Counted from the first letter of the stretch, positions 43,252 through 53,120 are shown. The stretch is DNA of 64,000 bases from an uncultured Pseudomonadales bacterium (GCA_951813515.1 OX638346.1:3341617-3405616), one strand, 5' to 3'. Numbers and translations are program-made. The notes: generated by a model not told the origin, from the letters alone.

Positions 43252-45117
43252 ATGGCGGGAACCGGACGGTTCGACCCGGAGACCTTTCTGGCGTCTCTCA
43301 CGAGGAAGCCTGGCGTCTATCGCATGCTCGACGCCGATGGCCGGGCGCTCTATGTCGGCAAGGCTCGCAACCTCAGGGCGCGCGTCACGAGTTACTTTCG
43401 CGCTTCCGGCCTTACCGCGAAGACCATGGCGCTCGTCTCCAGGATCGACGACGTGCAGGTTACGGTCACCCGGAGCGAAACCGAGGCGTTGCTGCTCGAA
43501 CAGAGCCTGGTCAAGGAGGAGCGACCCCCCTACAACGTGGTCCTGCGGGATGACAAGTCGTATCCCTATATCCGCCTGACCGACCACGCCGAGTTCCCGA
43601 GGCTTGCGTTCCACAGGGGCGCGAAGCGGCCGGATGCCCGCTATTTCGGGCCGTTTCCGAGCGCCTACGCGGTGCGCGACAGCCTCAACATCCTGCAGAA
43701 GCTGTTTCAGCTTCGCTCGTGCGACGATGGGTTCTTCCGCAATCGGTCCCGACCGTGCCTGCAATACCAGATCAAGCGTTGCAGCGGTCCCTGCGTGGGC
43801 CTGATCGACCCGGTCCAGTATTCGGAGGACGTGCGCCTTGCCGTGCTGTTCCTGGAAGGTTCCAGCCAGTCAGTGCTGGACGAACTCAAATGCAAGATGG
43901 ACGCCGCCGCGAGCAGGCTCGAGTTTGAACGGGCGGCAAAGTACCGCGACCAGGTTTCCCACCTGCGGCGGGTGCAGGAGAGCCAGTACGTGCATGGCGC
44001 CGCCGGCGACGCCGACATATTCGCGATCGCTGAGGAGGTGGGTTCTGCCTGTGTGCAGGGACTGTTCGTTCGTGATGGACGGGTCTTGGGTCAACGCACG
44101 TGGTTCCCGAAGAATGAACTGGGCGTTGCACCGGCCGAACTGTTGTCGGCGTTCCTGTCGCAGTACTTCTTTGGCGCTGCCGAGCGCGAGATTCCAAAGA
44201 GCGTAATCGCGTCGGAAACGCTCGATGACCGCGATGTACTGGAGGACGCGCTTTCCGTGCGCGCGGGCCGCAACGTCGAGCTTTCGACCCGGGTGCGCGG
44301 TCAACGCGCGCGCTGGCTCGACATGGCAAGGGAGAACGCATCGCTTTCGCTCGGCGCTTATCTCGCGGATCGCAGGAACGTATTCGCGCGCTTCGTCGAC
44401 TTGCAGGAAGCCCTCGGGATGGAAGATCTGCCGCAGCGGCTCGAGTGTTTCGACATCAGCCATACCGGCGGTGACCAGACCGTCGCGTCCTGCGTCGTTT
44501 TCGACACCAACGGTCCGCTGAAGTCGGATTACCGTCGCTTCAACATAGAAGGTGTCGCGCCGGGGGATGACTTCGCGGCCATGGAGCAGGCGCTGCGGCG
44601 GCGCTATCGGCGCAGTTCCCGACGCGCTGGTGCGAAGGCAAGCATCGAGCGGGACCGGAGCGAAGCGGTATTTCCCGATGTGCTCATCATCGACGGCGGC
44701 ATCGGCCAGCTTAACCGTGCGGTCGACGTGATGAAGGAACTGCAGATCGAGGACGCGCGCCTGCTCGCCATCGCCAAGGGCCGTTCACGCAAGCCCGGGC
44801 TCGAACGCGTCCTGGCGGCGGGGGAGGGAGACCTGGCGCTGCCGCCGAGCGGCGGTGCGTTCCACTTGCTGCAACACATCCGCGACGAGGCGCATCGGTT
44901 CGCCATCACCGGGCATCGCGGCCGGCGGCAGAAACGCCAGCGCAGGTCCGAGCTGGATGGCATTCCGGGCGTGGGAGCCAAGCGCAAGCGCGGACTTCTC
45001 GCGCACTTCGGCTCCGTCGCATCCGTAAAGGGGGCCAGCGCGGAAGAGATCGCCAAGGTTCCGGGCATCAGCCGGCGCCTGGCGGAGAATGTATACTCCG
45101 CCCTGCACGTGGGCTAA
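43252..45117 (+). CDS. uvrC: Excinuclease ABC subunit C
   Basis: A 621-residue nuclease with the GIY-YIG domain (KPGVYRMLDADGRALYVGKA), a UVR motif (EFERAAKYRDQVSHLR), the RNase H-like second nuclease (ECFDISHTGGDQTVASCVVF; IDGGIGQL) and C-terminal HhH repeats (IPGVGAKRKRGLLAHFG). It makes both incisions in nucleotide excision repair. Full length. It lies 113 bases after uvrY. Confidence 0.97.
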   Translation: MAGTGRFDPETFLASLTRKPGVYRMLDADGRALYVGKARNLRARVTSYFRASGLTAKTMALVSRIDDVQVTVTRSETEALLLEQSLVKEERPPYNVVLRDDKSYPYIRLTDHAEFPRLAFHRGAKRPDARYFGPFPSAYAVRDSLNILQKLFQLRSCDDGFFRNRSRPCLQYQIKRCSGPCVGLIDPVQYSEDVRLAVLFLEGSSQSVLDELKCKMDAAASRLEFERAAKYRDQVSHLRRVQESQYVHGAAGDADIFAIAEEVGSACVQGLFVRDGRVLGQRTWFPKNELGVAPAELLSAFLSQYFFGAAEREIPKSVIASETLDDRDVLEDALSVRAGRNVELSTRVRGQRARWLDMARENASLSLGAYLADRRNVFARFVDLQEALGMEDLPQRLECFDISHTGGDQTVASCVVFDTNGPLKSDYRRFNIEGVAPGDDFAAMEQALRRRYRRSSRRAGAKASIERDRSEAVFPDVLIIDGGIGQLNRAVDVMKELQIEDARLLAIAKGRSRKPGLERVLAAGEGDLALPPSGGAFHLLQHIRDEAHRFAITGHRGRRQKRQRRSELDGIPGVGAKRKRGLLAHFGSVASVKGASAEEIAKVPGISRRLAENVYSALHVG

Positions 45118-45278
45118 GAGTTTTGCGCCGTGTACCGCCGCTGCGCCGCCGAGGCGACCTTGGGACGGGTGTACTCGAGCCGGGAACCCGTGCCTACAGT
45201 AATGGATTTCGTAGCCGGAAGGCGGATTCAACCGTGTCGATTCGCGCGTTTGTCACGCTGCCCCGGTAGAATGTGGTC

Positions 45279-45392
45279 CATGAAACTGCCCCACAGCCGT
45301 CGCCTTCGGCGCCGCCCGCGGCCCGGCCCCGCTCGTCGATCATGCAACAGCCGGCCCCGGTTGCTGACGCTCCCGGAGGCGTTTGTTCCATG
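45279..45392 (+). repeat. Dispersed hairpin repeat, copy 3 (uvrC-pgsA), short form
   Basis: Runs from CATGAAACTGCC to the CATG holding the pgsA start. Shared with the other copies: AGCCGTCGCCTTCGGC, and at the right end GTTTGTTCCATG; with copy 2 GGCCCGGCCCCGCTC and CGATCATGCAAC. It lacks the 44-base hairpin module. GCAACAGCCGG and CCGGTTGC can pair, and the right end again provides GGAGG and the ATG for the next gene. Confidence 0.75.
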
Positions 45393-45965
45393 CGAGTAAA
45401 CCTGCCGAACATCGTGACGGGGGTGCGCATCGCCCTCATTCCAATTTTCGCCGTGGTCTACGTGCTCGCGGACACGGGGCACTGGCTGGCGGCCGCGTTG
45501 TTTGCCGCGGCTGCGGCAACGGATTGGCTCGATGGCTATCTCGCCAGGCGGCTGAACCAGACGACGCCGTTTGGCGCGTTCCTGGATCCGGTGGCGGACA
45601 AGCTCATCGTCGTCACCGCGCTGGTGTTGCTGATTGGCAGCCATGCCAACCTCTGGCTCACGATCCCCGGCGTCATCATCGTGGGCAGGGAGATCGTGGT
45701 GTCGGCGCTCCGTGAATGGATGTCGGAAGTTAACCGCCGCGGGCTGGTTGCCGCTTCCTGGATCGGCAAGCTGAAGACGGCGCTGCAGATGTTCTCGATC
45801 ATCATTCTGCTCGCCAATGCGCCCATGCTGGAACGCCCATGGGTCGTCGTCGGATACGTGCTGCTCTATGCGGCTGCGTTGATGACGCTTTGGTCAATGT
45901 TTGCCTATCTACGCGCGGCATGGCCGGCCCTGCTTGACGGCCTGAAACACGACGCGACGACCTGA
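45390..45965 (+). CDS. pgsA: CDP-diacylglycerol-glycerol-3-phosphate 3-phosphatidyltransferase
   Basis: A 191-residue membrane enzyme with the CDP-alcohol phosphatidyltransferase motif spread over DWLDGYLARRLNQ and FGAFLDPVADK (DG..AR........G...D...D). It makes phosphatidylglycerophosphate. Start ATG 45390 lies in the end of repeat copy 3, with GGAGG ten bases upstream. tRNA-Cys follows, as in E. coli. Confidence 0.95.
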   Translation: MRVNLPNIVTGVRIALIPIFAVVYVLADTGHWLAAALFAAAAATDWLDGYLARRLNQTTPFGAFLDPVADKLIVVTALVLLIGSHANLWLTIPGVIIVGREIVVSALREWMSEVNRRGLVAASWIGKLKTALQMFSIIILLANAPMLERPWVVVGYVLLYAAALMTLWSMFAYLRAAWPALLDGLKHDATT

Positions 45966-46024
45966 CCGCGCCCGCGAGGACTGGACGAAGGGCCGCGTGA
46001 TAGTATCGCCGCCCTCGACGCCGC

Positions 46025-46098
46025 GGCTGGATGGCAGAGTGGTTATGCAGCGGACTGCAAATCCGTCTACGTCGGTTCGATTCCGTCTCCAGCCTCCA
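46025..46098 (+). tRNA. tRNA-Cys (anticodon GCA)
   Basis: A 74-base cloverleaf with acceptor GGCTGGA/TCCAGCC, discriminator T (U73, the cysteine identity base), anticodon stem GCGGA/TCCGT (one G-T pair) with loop CTGCAAA (anticodon GCA), T loop TTCGATT and encoded CCA. One T-T mismatch lies in the T stem. Confidence 0.95.
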
Positions 46099-46231
46099 AA
46101 CCCCCTTGGTTAACCCCGTTCGGTCCTCCCCAGCGTTGTATTTGTAGATTCCCGCCCTGCCGGGTAGTGAACGGAACATCGGTTTCGAGCCGTTGTGCGG
46201 ATTGGTGGGCCGTTGAGAGGGGGGAGGCTGC

Positions 46232-46636
46232 ATGTCCAGGTACGCGAGGCGCCGGGAAGAGGAAGAAGCAAAGATCAACCTGACGCCCATGCTGGACGTC
46301 GTCTTCATCATGCTCATCTTTTTCGTCGTGACGGCGACGTTCGTGAAGGAAGTGGGCCTGGAGGTCAATCAGCCGGAGGACGACCAGGCGACGCTCAACC
46401 CGCAGGATCACAAGATCGTCGTCCGCATCACCAGCCGGGATCGCATACGCATAGCGCGGCGCGACGTCGACTGGCGTTCGGTTCGCGCCAATATCGAACG
46501 CATGCACGCTGAATATCCGGAGGCGCCCGTTGTCATCCAGCCGCATCCCGAGTCACGCACGGAAACCATGGTGCACGTCATGGACTCGGCACGGGAGGCC
46601 GGGGTGGAGAAGGTCTCGCTGGCTGCGGAGAGCTGA
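46232..46636 (+). CDS. ExbD/TolR biopolymer transport protein
   Basis: A 134-residue protein: charged cytoplasmic start, one membrane helix (LDVVFIMLIFFVVTATFV) with the proton-path Asp22, and a periplasmic domain ending in the HVMDSAREAGVEKVSL element typical for ExbD. It couples proton flow to TonB-dependent uptake together with ExbB and TonB, which are not adjacent here. GAGAGGGGGGAGG precedes the start. Confidence 0.9.
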   Translation: MSRYARRREEEEAKINLTPMLDVVFIMLIFFVVTATFVKEVGLEVNQPEDDQATLNPQDHKIVVRITSRDRIRIARRDVDWRSVRANIERMHAEYPEAPVVIQPHPESRTETMVHVMDSAREAGVEKVSLAAES

Positions 46637-46718
46637 CCACGCTACGGGAAGGACAGAAGAAGCGCCCCAACCCGCGCATCTCCGGACCGGAAAGGGCTTT
46701 CCAAGGCCGAGAACTGTC

Positions 46719-47477
46719 CTACAGCACGCCGGGAATCAAGGCCGCCCTGGTCTTGGGGAAGTTCTCGAAGCTCCGGCGATACCAATCTCGGCGCCACACC
46801 GCCCGCGGCACGAGGTTGGCCACGGTCCACAGCGCGAATGCGAGGCCCGGCAGCGACCATGTCAAGATCGCGAAGCCGATCCATTCGATGATCTCGCCGG
46901 TGAGGTTCGGACAGCAGGCAAGGTTGAAGGGCCCCCCTGCGGGAATCACGGGGCTGTCCCCGGCCCTCATGCGCAGATGCCTGAGGCGGTAGTCGGCCCA
47001 GACGTTCAGCGCCGCACCGGCGAGGAAAAGCCCGAGACCGACGATCAGGCGGGGGTCCGTCAGCCATTGCTCGGGGTAAGCCGCGGCGTAACCCATGAAC
47101 CAGCCCAACAGGCCGCCGTTGACCAGGTTGAAGCCGATGGATGCGGTGCACATCGGCCACGGGACGGTGGTGTCACGCTTCGGAACCAGCCAGCACCAGA
47201 CCAGCCCGCGGTGGCAGTAGTGGGCGAGCCAGAGGGCGAGGGCTACGTTGCCGACCAGGTGGAGGTTACCGCTCGCCAGGTAGATTGCCGGAAAGATCAC
47301 GAGGGCGGGCAGTTCGAACAGGAACCACGCCCGCTGCGCGCGCAATCCGTTGCCTTGTCCGGCCTGTCGCAAACGCCCCACGGGATCCCACCCCGCAAGT
47401 CCCGCCGCCAAGGTCGGCAAGGCCCCAAGGGCCCAGATTCCCGCGGCGATAGTCAGCAGTGACGACGATTGACTCAA
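46719..47477 (-). CDS. 3-oxo-5-alpha-steroid 4-dehydrogenase-like membrane protein
   Basis: A 252-residue membrane protein with six or more helices and the C-terminal signature of the steroid 5-alpha-reductase/isoprenylcysteine methyltransferase superfamily: NLTGEIIEWIGFAILTWSLP, then RRDWYRRSFENFPKTRAALIP. It reduces a double bond in a steroid or lipid-like substrate in relatives. Start ATG 47477. It stands alone; substrate unknown. Confidence 0.8.
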   Translation of the reverse strand: MSQSSSLLTIAAGIWALGALPTLAAGLAGWDPVGRLRQAGQGNGLRAQRAWFLFELPALVIFPAIYLASGNLHLVGNVALALWLAHYCHRGLVWCWLVPKRDTTVPWPMCTASIGFNLVNGGLLGWFMGYAAAYPEQWLTDPRLIVGLGLFLAGAALNVWADYRLRHLRMRAGDSPVIPAGGPFNLACCPNLTGEIIEWIGFAILTWSLPGLAFALWTVANLVPRAVWRRDWYRRSFENFPKTRAALIPGVL

Positions 47478-47615
47478 GGTGCGTGTCCGACTTGGCGCGT
47501 GGCGGTTTCGTAGTGATCTGCAGGCATCCGTGCCAGTCCCCGTTTCCGCCTCAGGCCTTCACGAAACCGTGGCACGCGTTGCAGCGGTCGTCGAGAATCC
47601 TGGGTGCCGTATAGC

Positions 47616-48452
47616 TCAGGATCCCGTTGCCCGGCCCACGGATGAGGTTTGCCTGAACCAGCGCTTCGCGTATCGGCGTTCGTCCACACAATGTCCGTAG
47701 CGCGCCGCGTTCGAGAGCCAGGCCCACACGCTGCCCTCATCGAACGGGTTCAGCATCCCGAAGAGGCCGAGTGTTCTGGGTTTGGGTGGTACCTGGTTCC
47801 AGACCCTGTCGGGGATCCAGAGAGCGGGGCCGGTCAGACGAATTTCGGCGCCGGTCTCGCCGTTTGTGAGGGTCAGGCCGAGCAGCACGCGCCGGTCGGA
47901 CTCGTCCAGGCCGAGTTCCGCAGCGGTAGCCTCCAGCGACGGTGACCAGTTGTGTGAACGGTCGGTCTTGCCCTGGGGTTCGGTGGGCTCGACGAAGTCG
48001 AGCCACGAAGCCCGTCCCTCGCCGTCCGTCCGAAAGGTCCGCTCCTCGCCCATCCCCGGCTCGGGATTGGCGCTGTATGTCGTGTAGTCGGGACCCATGA
48101 CCTGGCGCTCGCCGGAACTCGCATCCAGGCGGATCGCATACGGTGCGTCGCCCCAATCCAGCCCCGCTTCGACCTCCATGGCTACGAGGTCCATGCCGAC
48201 GAAGACCTCTTCGCGGCGGACGGGGTCTCGCCGGGCGTAGTACGCGACCAGGGCGCGTCTGCGGGCATCGTCTGATCGCAGCGAGGCGTATGCCTGCACC
48301 CGGTAGGGCTCGGCATCCGCGCATTTCCGATGGAATCCGACTTCGGTTCCGGCCTCGTGAACGATGGAGTCCTTCGCCTCGGCATCGTCAGCGCTCAATT
48401 CGCTGGTCAGCGCAAGGACCATTGCTACCGCGAAGAAGCCGTTTGGGGACAT
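47616..48452 (-). CDS. Exported protein of unknown function
   Basis: A 278-residue protein with a signal peptide (NGFFAVAMVLALTSELSADD). I recognise no domain. It contains four cysteines widely spaced and a beta-rich appearance (YAIRLDASSGERQVMGPDY). Start at 48452 is chosen because it gives a normal signal peptide; the frame is open to 48497. It starts 41 bases after the stop of the luciferase-like gene on the same strand. Periplasmic location is inferred. Confidence 0.6.
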   Translation of the reverse strand: MSPNGFFAVAMVLALTSELSADDAEAKDSIVHEAGTEVGFHRKCADAEPYRVQAYASLRSDDARRRALVAYYARRDPVRREEVFVGMDLVAMEVEAGLDWGDAPYAIRLDASSGERQVMGPDYTTYSANPEPGMGEERTFRTDGEGRASWLDFVEPTEPQGKTDRSHNWSPSLEATAAELGLDESDRRVLLGLTLTNGETGAEIRLTGPALWIPDRVWNQVPPKPRTLGLFGMLNPFDEGSVWAWLSNAARYGHCVDERRYAKRWFRQTSSVGRATGS

Positions 48453-48493
48453 GTCAGGCGTCCTCCCTTGCCGGTCCTGGCCCCGGCCGGGCC

Positions 48494-49411
48494 TCACTTC
48501 ACCAAGCGCGTCAGCAATGCGTGCGTTCGGGCAAATGAACCCCGGCTGTCTTCTCCGGCCGGGTATACGCTGGCGATGACTTCCGTGGCGCCGGCGTCGA
48601 AATACGCGCCGAGGGCCTCCGTCACCTGGTCCTCATTCCCCACGACAGCAATCTCTCCGGCCTTGTCGAGCCCTTCCGCGTCGAGTTGCCGCCGGTAGTT
48701 CGGCAGGTTGCCGTAGCCGCCGAAAATCTGCACGGCTCGCGCCGTAGCCTGTTCGCGGTCGTCGTGTACGCAGACGGGCAGTCCGACGACGATGCGTGGG
48801 TCCGGACGGCCGGCGGCTGCGGCGGCTTCTTTGATTTTGGGTGCCGTGTGGTTGGCGATCGTGTTCCTGCCCACCATCCAGGTCACCGTTCCGTCGGCCA
48901 CTTCCCCGGCCGCCTTCAGCATCAGGGGCGCGAGGGCGGAGACCACGATCGGAAACGGCGCGGCGTCGGGGCAGGCGAACCCGGTCTTGATGCGGTACAT
49001 GCTGCCGTCAAACTCGACCGCACCTTCGGAGGTCAGCGACTTGAGAACCGTCACGTATTCGCGGATGTGGCGAGCGGGGCTCTTGTACTGCAGTCCGAGC
49101 GATTCGATTCCCGGCGCGTGGGACGGTCCGACGCCGAGAACGAGGCGACCACCTGCAAGTGCGTTGACGGTGGCGGCCTGCTGGGCGAGGGCATTCGGGT
49201 GCCGCGGGTAGGTCGGAACGACGGCGGTGCCGAGTTCCATGGTGCTGGTCCGCTGACCGGCAAGCGCGATCATCGTCAGCGCATCGAAGGTTCCCACCTG
49301 TGGCATCCAGTAGCTGTGGAAGCCGGCTTTCTCGAAACGCGCGATCTCGTCGAGGAGACTGGTGAGCGCCGCATTGCGGCGGACGTTGCCGCCGTAGATC
49401 CCGATCCTCAT
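48494..49411 (-). CDS. Luciferase-like oxidoreductase, TIGR03564/F420-type
   Basis: A 305-residue luciferase-like protein beginning MRIGIYGGNVRR; segments ELGTAVVPTYPRHPNALAQQ and RLVLGVGPSHAP are typical for the branch named after F420-dependent oxidoreductases. Reaction and cofactor are not known. It could be co-transcribed with the exported protein gene downstream. One of three luciferase-like genes in the window. Confidence 0.83.
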   Translation of the reverse strand: MRIGIYGGNVRRNAALTSLLDEIARFEKAGFHSYWMPQVGTFDALTMIALAGQRTSTMELGTAVVPTYPRHPNALAQQAATVNALAGGRLVLGVGPSHAPGIESLGLQYKSPARHIREYVTVLKSLTSEGAVEFDGSMYRIKTGFACPDAAPFPIVVSALAPLMLKAAGEVADGTVTWMVGRNTIANHTAPKIKEAAAAAGRPDPRIVVGLPVCVHDDREQATARAVQIFGGYGNLPNYRRQLDAEGLDKAGEIAVVGNEDQVTEALGAYFDAGATEVIASVYPAGEDSRGSFARTHALLTRLVK

Positions 49412-49572
49412 GACTTGTTTTGCCCCCCTGGGCCGAGCGGTAGATCGATAGGTGCGGTTTTTACCAACACCCGCCGTCGATTACCATCACATCAAGCAGT
49501 TGCCGCTCCTGTATGATGAAATCCAGTCTTGGTGCCGCTGCGCACGGACTCGACCGACTCCACGTGACACCG

Positions 49573-50730
49573 ATGACCCGATCCTCAGGCGACGACGACA
49601 CTACGATCACGCTTGGAATCGAGGAAGAGTTTTTCCTCGTCGATCCCGACTCCGGAGATTTGTTGTCGGATCCGGACCCGCGCATCTTTGAAGCGGGCGC
49701 TTCCCACGCGGGTCCGCAGAAAGTCGTACATGAATTCCTGCGATCCCAGATCGAGACCAATACAGAAGTGTGCGACTCGGTGGGGATGTTGCGAAAGGCG
49801 CTCAGGTCGACGCGGCGGCTGGTCGTTGAAGCGGCGCGCAGTCATGGCGCCGAAGTCATGGCGGCATCGACGCATCCGTTCGCCGCGTGGCAATCGCAAT
49901 TGCCGACGGCGAGCCAGCGATACGAGGAGTTCGCCGTCACGTTCCAGGACACCGTCCGGCGGCTGGTGGTCAACGGCATGCACGTGCATGCGGGATTTGG
50001 CGATCCAGACATTCGAATCCGCATCATGACGGCGTTGCGGCGCTATCTGCCGCTGCTCAATGCGCTTTCGGGTTCTTCGCCGTTCTATGACTCCCGCGAA
50101 TCGGGATTCAAGTGTGGACGACTGAACCTGTTCGAAGCGATGCCGCGCACGAGCATCCCCGGGCCGCTCTATTCCCGCGCCGACTACGATGCGCTTGTCG
50201 ACGAATACCTGCGCATGGAGTTCATCGGCGATGGTGGCGAGATCTGGTGGGACATCCGTCCCTCGCGAACCTATCCCACCGTGGAACTGAGAATCTGCGA
50301 TGTCTGTCCGCGCACCGAGGACGCGTTATGCATCGCCGCCACGTATGCCTGCCTGATACGGATGCTCCTGCGTCTCGACCGGGCCAATGCGCTACCGCCG
50401 GAGCCGCCCACGGAAATCATCGCGGAGAACAAGTGGCTCGCGCAGCGCTACGGCATGCTGGCCTTCCTTGGCGATACCCGCCGTGGTGGTCGGGTCGACA
50501 TCGCTGAAGAGATCGAAGCGCTGGTGGAGTTGCTCACGGAGGATGCTCAAGCCCTCGATTGCGAAGCCGAGCTTCGTCACTCACTCGAAATCGTGCGCGA
50601 GGGCGCAAGCGCGGACGAGCAGATCGACCTGTATCGCCTGCGCCTCCTCGAGGGCGACAGCGAACAGGAGGCCCTGCGTGCCGTCGTAGCCCTGGTGGTG
50701 GAGCAGACCGGGGCCGGCCTGGGCGACTGA
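49573..50730 (+). CDS. YbdK-type carboxylate-amine ligase (glutamate-cysteine ligase 2 family)
   Basis: A 385-residue GCS2-family ligase: LGIEEEFFLVD, QIETNTEVCDS, NGMHVHAGFGDPDIR and WWDIRPSRTYPTVELRICDVCPR. E. coli YbdK has weak glutamate-cysteine ligase activity; the true role is open. The ATG at 49573 (MTRSSGDDDTTITLGIEEE) is preferred over 49513 because the extra 20 residues lack similarity. Confidence 0.88.
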   Translation: MTRSSGDDDTTITLGIEEEFFLVDPDSGDLLSDPDPRIFEAGASHAGPQKVVHEFLRSQIETNTEVCDSVGMLRKALRSTRRLVVEAARSHGAEVMAASTHPFAAWQSQLPTASQRYEEFAVTFQDTVRRLVVNGMHVHAGFGDPDIRIRIMTALRRYLPLLNALSGSSPFYDSRESGFKCGRLNLFEAMPRTSIPGPLYSRADYDALVDEYLRMEFIGDGGEIWWDIRPSRTYPTVELRICDVCPRTEDALCIAATYACLIRMLLRLDRANALPPEPPTEIIAENKWLAQRYGMLAFLGDTRRGGRVDIAEEIEALVELLTEDAQALDCEAELRHSLEIVREGASADEQIDLYRLRLLEGDSEQEALRAVVALVVEQTGAGLGD

Positions 50731-50734
50731 ACGC

Positions 50735-51286
50735 TTACCTGGCGTCCGGCTGCCCCTCGCCGGTCGGTGCATGCAGCCAGCGCGCATGTTTCGGCGCACG
50801 CTTGGTCCGCGTCCACTCGTCCAGCATGGCTTCGGCAACAGCGTGCGCGCGGTGCCTGTCCTCTGCGCTGCCCTTGTTGGCGGCGATCTCCAGCCGGTGG
50901 CCGTTGGGGTCAAAGAAATAGATCGAGTCGAAGATGCCGTGGTCAACGGGACCGATGACATCGAGGCCCGCGGACAAGACGCGTTCCCTGGCCTCTGCGA
51001 GGGCGTCTGCGTCGCTCACCTCGAACGCGATGTGCTGCACCCAGGTCGGGGTGTTCGGGTCCTTGCCCATGGGCGGGGCGTTCGGCAACTCGAAAAAGGC
51101 GAGCACGTTGCCCATGCCGGCATCGAGAAAGACGTGCATATACGGGTCCGGCGCCTTTGTGGAAGGCACCGTGTCCTCGGCGAAGGCGAGCTGGAATTCC
51201 ATTCCCAGCACGTCGCGGTAGAAATCGACCGTCTCCCTGGCGTCGTTGCAGCGGTAGGCGACGTGGTGGATGCGCTTGAGATTCAT
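50735..51286 (-). CDS. VOC-family (glyoxalase/dioxygenase-like) protein
   Basis: A 183-residue protein with the VOC fold: [21 protein letters not shown] and a second half [31 protein letters not shown]; metal ligands His8, His in VQHIAF and Glu in RLEI fit the family. The ATG overlaps the stop of hppD as ATGA, so it is in the same operon and may act in aromatic amino acid breakdown. Confidence 0.85.
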   Translation of the reverse strand: MNLKRIHHVAYRCNDARETVDFYRDVLGMEFQLAFAEDTVPSTKAPDPYMHVFLDAGMGNVLAFFELPNAPPMGKDPNTPTWVQHIAFEVSDADALAEARERVLSAGLDVIGPVDHGIFDSIYFFDPNGHRLEIAANKGSAEDRHRAHAVAEAMLDEWTRTKRAPKHARWLHAPTGEGQPDAR

Positions 51287-52486
51287 GCGGACTCCTCGAC
51301 GGCGGACGCGGTCATCGCGTCGGGCGCGGGGGTCGATGCGGCGTCCGGTCGACGAAGCTGATCTCTTTCGATCGCTTCGAACAGCGCCTGAAAATTGCCT
51401 TCGCCGAAACCGTCGTCGCGCTTGCGCTGGATGAATTCGAAGAACGTCGGTCCGATCAGGTCAGCCGAGAAAATCTGCAGCAGCAGCCTCGGTTCGCCCT
51501 CGGTCGAGCCGTCGAGCAGGATGCCGCGCCGCGCCAGTTCGGCCACGGGTTGGCCGTGGCCGGGCAAGCGCTTCGTAGTAGGCGGGAGGTGGCGGATCCA
51601 CGAACGGCAATCCCCTTGCGCGGAGCCGATCGCAGGTCGCCGCCAGGTCTTCGCAGCCGAAGGCGATGTGCTGGATGCCTTCACCCCTGTGGCGCACCAG
51701 GAATTCTTCTATCTGGCCGCTGCGGGAGGACCTCGCAAGCGCGACCGCTTCCTCGTTCAGCGGAATGCGGATCTTGTCATCGGGTGCGGTCATGGCGCGG
51801 GACACGAGGCCCGTTTCCTGCCCCTGGATTTCGAATCGACGTATCTCGCGGAAATTGAACAGCCTTTCGTAGTAGGTGGCCCAGTGCTCCATGCGGCCCC
51901 GGTAGACGTTGTGGGTGAGGTGATCGATGACCCTGAGGCCAACCCCTCGGGGACGGCGGTCGGCCCCGGGCAGGAAAGAGAAGTCGATGTCGTAGATGCT
52001 GTTGCCGTCCGTCCAGCGGTCGATGAGGTACAAGGTCGCACCGCCGATACCCCGGATGCCCGGCAGGCGCAGTTCCATGGGACCGCAGGGGCTATCCACC
52101 GGCTCGGCACCGAGTCGGAGTGCGCGCGCGTAGGCGTGCCGGGCGTCCCGAACGCGGAAGGCGAGGCCGCAGGCGCATGGCCCGTGTTCCTGCGCGAGAT
52201 ACCAGGCGGTGCTCTTCGGCTCGTAGTTGACGATGAAGTTGATGTTTCCCTGGCGCCACAACTCGGCGGACTTCGAGCGGTGAACAGCGGTCCTTTCGAA
52301 CCCGAGCAATTCGAAGACCGGCTCGAGCACTCCGATTTCCGGCGCGGAGAACTCGACGAACTCGAAGCCGTCGACCCCCATGGGATTGGCAACCGTCCCG
52401 TCCCGGGGAGGAGCTTGCACAACCATGTCTGCGTTTATGTCTGCATTCGCGATCATGGTGCTGATCGTAAAGGACATCTGCGGCAA
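51283..52486 (-). pseudogene. hppD: 4-hydroxyphenylpyruvate dioxygenase, frameshifted
   Basis: From the start region (52486 or a later ATG) the frame encodes an HPPD up to [11 protein letters not shown] near 51570: [26 protein letters not shown] (first Fe His) and [12 protein letters not shown] (second His). There the frame breaks; the protein goes on in another frame as [20 protein letters not shown] to [18 protein letters not shown], which holds the third ligand Glu. HPPDs normally read YYE.LD.RLPGHG here, so a small deletion is likely. The intact end overlaps the VOC start. As written the enzyme would lack its iron-binding Glu; a sequencing error is the alternative. Confidence 0.85.
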
Positions 52487-52567
52487 GAACTCTTCTATTT
52501 CCCCTATTCCCGAAGCGATGAGGGTGTATTCTTGCTTCTAGTATTTGAATTTTAGGTATTTCTTGCA

Positions 52568-53023
52568 ATGTCGCTGGATCGAATAGAGAGACAGATCTTG
52601 GCCGAACTGCAGCGTCACGGTCGGCTGCCGAACGTGGAGTTGGCGGACAGGATCGGCCTGTCGGAGTCGCCCTGCTTTCGACGGGTAAAGAGCCTGGAGC
52701 GCGACGGCGTGATCCAGGGCTACGCGGCGAGGCTGGATCAGCGCGCGCTGGGACTGACGGTGACGGCCTACGTCCATCTCGCGCTCGAAAAAGGGCTTGA
52801 GCAGCGAACGGAATTCCACCGGCGCGTGCAGGACGAGCCCCATATCGTCGAATGCCATGCGATGAGCGGCACGCACGACTACCTGATGAAAGTGGTGGCG
52901 CGGGACATGGACCACTTTTCGGAATTGGTCATGAGCGACATCTTGGGCTATCCGGGTGTTTCGAACTTGGAGTCGAGCTTCAGCCTGGCCGAGATCAAGC
53001 AGGCGGGAGGGCTACCGGTCTAG
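52568..53023 (+). CDS. Lrp/AsnC-family transcriptional regulator
   Basis: A 151-residue Lrp/AsnC protein: HTH (LDRIERQILAELQRHGRLPN, VELADRIGLSESPCFRRVKSLE) and RAM domain (ECHAMSGTHDYLMKVVARDM). It is divergent from hppD with an 81-base gap and is the likely sensor of an aromatic amino acid or its keto acid for that operon. The gap is rich in A/T and pyrimidine tracts. Confidence 0.9.
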   Translation: MSLDRIERQILAELQRHGRLPNVELADRIGLSESPCFRRVKSLERDGVIQGYAARLDQRALGLTVTAYVHLALEKGLEQRTEFHRRVQDEPHIVECHAMSGTHDYLMKVVARDMDHFSELVMSDILGYPGVSNLESSFSLAEIKQAGGLPV

Positions 53024-53120
53024 CGCTGGCTTTGTCGGCCCGTATCGCAGTACGCTTTGGCGTCCCGGCGTTCCGGTACGGAGTCCGGGATTTCACCCTT
53101 TTGAAGACGAGCGAGAATCC

